DNA of 64,000 nt from Pyxicephalus adspersus (lineage: Eukaryota; Chordata; Amphibia; Anura; Pyxicephalidae), in contig NC_092859.1 of NCBI RefSeq assembly GCF_032062135.1, positions 104,965,166 through 105,029,165 of the forward strand, written 5' to 3'. The translations under genes and the position numbers were made by a program. How positions within the stretch are numbered: position 1 is the first letter of the stretch; every line of letters begins with the position of its first letter. Below, piece by piece: positions 58,701-64,000 of this stretch. Under the pieces are notes generated by a model. The model worked only from the letters and a program-made list of their open reading frames with translations. It was not told the origin of the DNA and searched no databases.

Positions 58701-61700
58701 ATGACACTTAGATGTTAGAGGGATATATATTGTCACGTCGTGTATTTTTATTAAAAATACAATTCTGCTTTAACTAACACCATTTACATCTGCCCAGAAG
58801 CAGGAGTACTGGAGAGAAGACTGGTGATTTAATTTGCGATGGGATTAACTACAAAGACCAGCACAGCCTACCATGGTATGGGATAAACATATTCAGCTGA
58901 GGGAGAACTGTTATTATATTGTGTTTGTTCGTTGTTGCCTAAAATGAACATGTCAGGACCGAAACATGGAAGCTGTTGCATTAAATGTGCAAGTGCTGGC
59001 ATTGTCATTTTTCCTTACTTCACTACTGACTGAGTTATCAACTTGGAACACTTATACAAATCAGGTGTCCCAACACTTCCCTAGATGAATATTTGTTTCA
59101 GGTCAGGTACTCTCAAAGTAGCAAAGCAACTAAAAAGACAATATAAGAAGAAGTTTGGAACCTAAACAGAGGTATTGCAAGGCTTCAATTACATTCAAAG
59201 AAAGCTGCTTTCATGTATAAAGAACATAATCACAAAGCAACTTGCTAAAGTTCCAGTGCTATCACTACTGAGCTGTAATGTGTGCTCCAAGACATTGGTG
59301 ACTGTACAGCTTCCTTGGACAACAATATGATAACTATTCCTTCCGAAAGAATATCCAATTTCAGAGTCTTCCTGAGGGTATCAAAGATGTACAGGGCATT
59401 GTCACTGCCTTGTTCTAGGAACAGGCTTGACATCCTCCTGCTGGAGTTACTTGAGATGGACAAAGTTTTTGGAGCTTATGGGCTGGAGAGGGTGATGGCC
59501 TGCCTCACGATATTATTGCTAATATGAATTAATTTTGTACCAAAGAACATATATTACAGATAGCCTGAGCATATACCTCACTTTCATACCAGGGGGAATC
59601 CCTGCAGAACTTTATAGACCTAGCACAATCTACCATTGTGAAGAGGGATGTGTTACATCCTTGTTTGTTGATCCTATGTTGCAGGCACCCAATACCAGTG
59701 AGGATAGACCTCAGATATGTTTTCATGCATCTTGGTTCTACTCATCATATACGGATCTCAGAGAAGGCTCACAGATGCTTCAATGGCCTGGGTATAGAGT
59801 TCCCTTGAACTTGCCCCCCTGCACTCCCTGGCTACGAATCATTAGATGCTCTGAACCTTCTTCATGGTCTTCAACTTCAAAAGATGCACCCAACCAATTC
59901 TAGGCTTTGTTCTGTCTGGACTTCCTAACCTTTCAAACTATGTCAAATTGATGACCACCTTTTTGGAGTGACTTTCACTTTAACTCCCCCATTGCTTATC
60001 ATTTGGACATATTTTAGTCTGTTTCTTTGGGCTTCTTTCCACCTACACACTTTACTGCAATGTATAGTTCTGTCCCCATTATGGGGCTTCCAATGCTGGA
60101 GTTGTCTCATTAAATTCCTTATCCGCTTTTGTGATTTTATTTTTTGATCCTATCCTGTTCTTTTCCCTTCTAAAAATATGCTGCCACCAGAGTGCCACCT
60201 TGCCCAAGATACAGTCAACTGTTACCTAAACCTTCCCCTGATCATTACTCCTGGTCTAATTTTTGCCCAATTTCTCCTCAATACCAATAAATGTATTGCC
60301 CACAATCCCGACTACTATCAGCTATGAATGTTCACTCAATAAAATTCATGGAATTGAAGTCTGTACCTTTCTGCACCCTGTGTGGAACATGCTAAGGTTG
60401 CCCCCTTTCCACGTCATAGATACATGATTTTTAATGGATGATAGCCTACTGAATGTTTCATCCTCTTACATTTCTCTTTTGATCTATTGGCTACTTGATT
60501 TTGCATTGGATTAGACTGGCATCACTTCAATCAACAATGTATTCCCAAAATAATCAACATTTGTTATCTATGCAGCCCTTGTAGTTCTAATACAAGACCT
60601 GCATTGCTTAGGCTTAGGTTGGTCCAGCCCTCCCCCACTCTTACCCTCTTATACCCATCTTTTTTAAAACATTGCTCCTAAGGTCCTTCATCTTTTTTTT
60701 CCTTTATCTTGTTTTATTCTGTTGCTTACACCGAATCTGCTCATAATACAGATTGTATCCTTGTTTGTATGTGTTTCTTTCATGCAGTATTACAATGGGT
60801 CTCTTTTTATTTATCTGTTCCTTAGGAGTTTATGTGGATATTTATGCATTACACCATACAATTCCTGTTTAAAATTCTTAAGGCAAGATGGTATTCCTAA
60901 GAAGTTTGTCAGCCGAGTGGCATGGCTTTCGCATCTCCCTCTTTTCCCTGCTACACAGGTTTTTGTTTAGCCAACTTGGTGGAGGTGAAAATTTGGGAAT
61001 AGCATTATCAGAACACATAAGGTTCATGTAAGATATTAGGAGAGCATCTTTGTGAAAATGGAACAACCAGTCTTACAAATTTTTACATCTCCTATTGCAC
61101 ATTCCATAACGATCAAGGTGACTTAAGTTACCCATGTGGTTATAAATGTTGGTATATATACCTGCCAATCATTAGCAACCAAGTGTCGTCTACCCTACAG
61201 AATTTTACAGGATATATTCAATTAAAAAAACTACTATTAGCTATACACTGACCTTGGCAAAGTTTTTTTTCTAACTGGTTGTATTAAACACATTTATAAT
61301 GCCATCCTCACTAGGAGATTCTGAGCCTAATTTTATGCATAGGTCAGCTAAAAATACAATGCTTTTAATGGATTTCTATGGCTAAGCTCAGCCACTATAT
61401 TGTACAATACATTTCCAAGGATGGACTGTGTCTTACCAAAGAAAGCTGACTAGCTTACAAAGTAGTTGTGGCCTCAGAGCTACTCAACAGCCCTGTTAAA
61501 AGAGACAACTGGCAGTGGTTCAAAGTAGGGAGAACTCTGCCAGGAGACAAGAGAGGCATGTAAACAGGTTTTCAAGTTTCTGCCTCTAAAACTTTATTTG
61601 CCTTTCTTGCTTTAAATCACTTGTTTTGATAAATTGAAATCAGGCAATTTTTTGTCACAGTGGGACACACTTTTATTTTGTAATTAAAGCGACACCTTTC

Positions 61701-63191
61701 TCAAGGTGCTTTAAATCTTAACCTCAGGCTGATAAATAAAGTATGTTTTAGTGTAGTCATGTGTACATTTAATGTTTTCAAACAACTAGCAAAGTACCTG
61801 AATTTTCCTCCTTGTCATCTATGTACAGTAAATCTGTATGCTTAGCAAGGGGAGCAGCTTTAAGAGCCAAGCAAGCTCTCCAGTTTGAAAATTGAACATG
61901 CTAACAGGAATAGGAATTAGCAGAATTACCAATTCTTCTCTGTGGAAAAGGCAGAACATTATGTACTAAATAGACAAGTGAAATTGTATTTTCTTGTGGA
62001 GCTAGAAGATAAACTTCTGCCAAAAAGGCACATGGAAGCTATGCAATGCAGCTGGCAACAAGACAAAAAATTGCTTTTGCTTGCAACCAATGAACGATAC
62101 CATGCACTAAAGTAATAATGCGAAATTAGGTAATGACCCGATTTGGACAATTTAGTCAGAATTTCATAAGATATTACTGAAGTTCAGGGAATCTGTCATC
62201 TAGCAAGGGGAATGTGAGGGGTTGGCATCATCATTGGCATTGTGATTGACCATGGGCTAAGACATGCATCAGTTGATTTGTGGTTTGATGCATCTCTATT
62301 GAATTTAATGAAAAATAGATCAAAGGGGAAAACGCATAGGTGTAAATCCCCAGGAAATGTTAGCTGACTTGCACTTCCAGAGGAAAATGCAGAAATAAAC
62401 TTCTGAATCTAAGTACACCTGTCCAGGGGTGGCGTGGTAACACCAGTAACTTCTTTAAAACTGATCTCTAGGTTATACACATGCCTTACTCATCTTCCCA
62501 GCCTTCTTTACCTGAGCTGTAGTATTTCAATGCCTCTTTTATTAATTCAAAGCCACGGTATGTGGAACTCCAGTTCCAAGTCTTCCTCTCTCTTCTACTT
62601 GGTACAACAAACAGGCTCCTTATTTGCATGTCCACATTACTCCCTGCCTTTTTGGGAGTGGCCTTAAAAGAGGTGGAAGGGAGAGGTGGCCAGGAGATAT
62701 TTTTTTCACCCAGAGATGGGTTTCAACTGCAAGTTGTGCCACCCTTCTGGCTGTTCTGTCTTTGCGATGTTTGTGTCACAAAAATTATTTATTTTTACTG
62801 CAAATAAAGGTAGGAGCAAATTCAAACTTTGAGTTTTTACGCCACTTGGGATAGATTTCCTGTTGGATCCACAGACCATCAGTCAAAAGAAATCCCTCAA
62901 TGTTTTACATACATTGCAAAAAAGCAATAAAACTGATTGAGTTTTAACTGTTCTGTTTTTAATTTAAACTTACAAAATGCACTTCACCAAAGCAGATTCT
63001 GCAGATGCACTTACCTAAATATATTTTCATTCTATATCTTACCCCCTCATTATGTTTCTGGAACAAGAAGAATCAGAAATATCTGGTACTAATGGATATG
63101 GGCAGAACATGACAAACTTCCCCTCCTCCCATGTGACAGCAATGGTGCTTGTCCGGATGGCAGCTGCCTTGTACTCAATGCTGGTGGTTCT
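55765..63191. other. Long non-coding stretch
   Basis: No gene is supported. A minus-strand L2-type tail fragment is at 56686-56795. A GC-richer stretch at 59245-59905 has a 122-codon plus-strand frame (59535-59903) and a 72-codon minus-strand frame (59245-59463); neither matches a family I recognise and no splice signals frame them. 59900-60700 is pyrimidine-rich on the plus strand. Everything else is AT-rich and featureless. Confidence 0.4.
56686..56795 (-). repeat. Detached L2-type 3' tail, minus strand, worn
   Basis: Plus-strand text cagtgctgtataataaataa, then gggttgcagaggacaact, cacaagaggagaag and tttacaatctaag is the reverse complement of the tail order seen at 51701-51845. Confidence 0.65.
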
Positions 63192-63199
63192 AGCTACAG

Positions 63200-63449
63200 C
63201 AGGGGTGTCCAAACTTTTTGCGAAGAGGGCCAGATATGGTAAGATGAAAATGTGTGAAGGCGGACCATTCAGCACGTACTCAGGGTTGGTGTGAGCGTGG
63301 TTTGTACGTGGTCTGCACGTCCTGTTTTATACTGTAGTCAACAGTGCTGGCAGGCCACATATTATTGATTTTATGACAGAGGCTGCGGGCCGGTGGAAAT
63401 CTAAACATAGGCCGCAATTGGTCCCCGGGGCGGACGTTGGACATGCCTG
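63200..63449. mobile_element. Short hAT element (250 bp) with perfect 8-bp target duplication
   Basis: Left end CAGGGGTGTCCAAAC, right end gttggacatgcctg, inverted repeats with two differences over 14 positions. Both sides carry agctacag (63192-63199 and 63450-63457), an exact 8-bp duplication. The interior has no transposase frame. It includes gggccagatat near the left end and gggccggtgg near the right, as in related vertebrate hAT copies. The flawless duplication suggests it is younger than the other two hAT copies in the window. Confidence 0.92.
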
Positions 63450-63489
63450 AGCTACAGATTAATAGGGAACTCGTTTAACACTTGTGCTG

Positions 63490-63665
63490 AATGTGAGCAG
63501 TTTGTTCATCTAGAGCAGCTTGTGCAGGTTATGGGGGCTATGCTTGATGTAAGTTGTTTGTGCAGATTATTGGCGTTTATGCTGGATCTAAGTGGCTTGT
63601 GCTGGCTTTAGGAAGTTTATGCTGGGTGCTGTGCTAAATGTGCAGCACCTGGTGGAGGTTAATGG
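63490..63665. repeat. Degenerate tandem repeat, about 38-bp period
   Basis: Blocks gcttgtgcaggtta...atgcttgatgtaagt, gtttgtgcagatta...atgctggatctaagt and gcttgtgctggcttt...atgctgggtgct follow one another at 38-39 bp spacing, with weaker copies on both sides. It begins 40 bp beyond the hAT element at 63200. Confidence 0.65.
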
Positions 63666-64000
63666 GTAGCTTGTGTATTTAGTCAAAATATTTTTTTCTG
63701 CAGTTATCCCTCCCCACAGTGAATATTTATAGGGGAAAGCATGTGCTCCAGTAGCTGGAAATAATGTTCAGGCAGTCCCTTGGTGTTAATAGCTTGTGGG
63801 GTGTGTCAGTGGCACAATGTGGCTGTCAAAGTGATGTACACATATTCTATTGGTTGTCCTGCAGTGGGGTCCTCTCGAGTCCCAGGATATGAAAATTACA
63901 GTAATGTGATGTGATGTCACTATGATTGTTCAGTACAGACCGCACTGTTGTATGTTTGGCCCACATTTCCAGAAGAGGCACCAGCAAAGAACATATATTG
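63666..64000. other. Non-coding DNA at the window edge
   Basis: Nothing recognised; a short gtgatgtgatgtcac run lies near 63906. Confidence 0.5.

Noticed and set aside
63052..63199. Possible exon with open frames on both strands before the hAT copy
   Set aside because: No strong acceptor on either strand, and no recognisable protein; the frames continue into the hAT element.
1..64000. CRISPR arrays, bacterial operons, tRNA and rRNA genes
   Set aside because: None seen. The tandem repeats present are microsatellites or minisatellites without regular unique spacers, and no cloverleaf or rRNA core was recognised by eye.

Overview
The window looks like ordinary AT-rich nuclear DNA from a vertebrate, most likely a frog. 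No complete host gene, rRNA, tRNA or CRISPR array is visible, and nothing bacterial (operons, ribosome binding sites) is present. The frog assignment is an inference from the mix of repeats: Tc1-type, piggyBac and hAT DNA transposons, Ty3/gypsy and LTR remnants, an L2-like LINE with its detached 3' tails, a palindromic MITE family with ends like gcctgatttattaaagc, and hammerhead-ribozyme-like repeat segments. It cannot be proven without a database search.

Layout: 0-6 kb is AT-rich and holds a palindromic MITE, a CA microsatellite, a worn LTR-like segment (about 2.19-2.66 kb) and a minus-strand hammerhead-like motif with a 69-bp tandem duplication next to it. 6.9-7.85 kb holds a CpG-rich patch and a badly decayed Tc1-like transposase. 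9.7-11.1 kb holds two palindromic MITEs and a small hAT element. 17.6-18.7 kb holds a hAT element with an 8-bp target duplication and, beside it on the minus strand, the only convincing host coding piece: a 122-bp internal exon with good splice sites. 19.2-20.8 kb is a Ty3/gypsy pol relic. 21.84-22.63 kb is a solo LTR with a perfect 5-bp target duplication. 22.6-29.2 kb is mostly plain, with a GATA array. 30-32 kb carries two more hammerhead-like motifs. 33.96-36.89 kb is the highlight: a Tc1 element with both inverted repeats and TA target sites, whose transposase gene has had a short segment replaced by about 1.35 kb of piggyBac transposase coding sequence, itself split by an intron-like block of roughly 60-bp tandem repeats. 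37-54 kb is plain AT-rich DNA with scattered L2 tails, MITEs and microsatellites. 54.8-55.8 kb is a minus-strand L2-like reverse transcriptase relic. 63.2-63.45 kb is a small hAT element with a perfect 8-bp target duplication, followed by a 38-bp-period repeat.

If the 122-bp exon is real, much of the window is probably intron of a minus-strand gene, colonised by transposons. All transposase and reverse transcriptase genes seen are broken, so none of the elements looks autonomous now.
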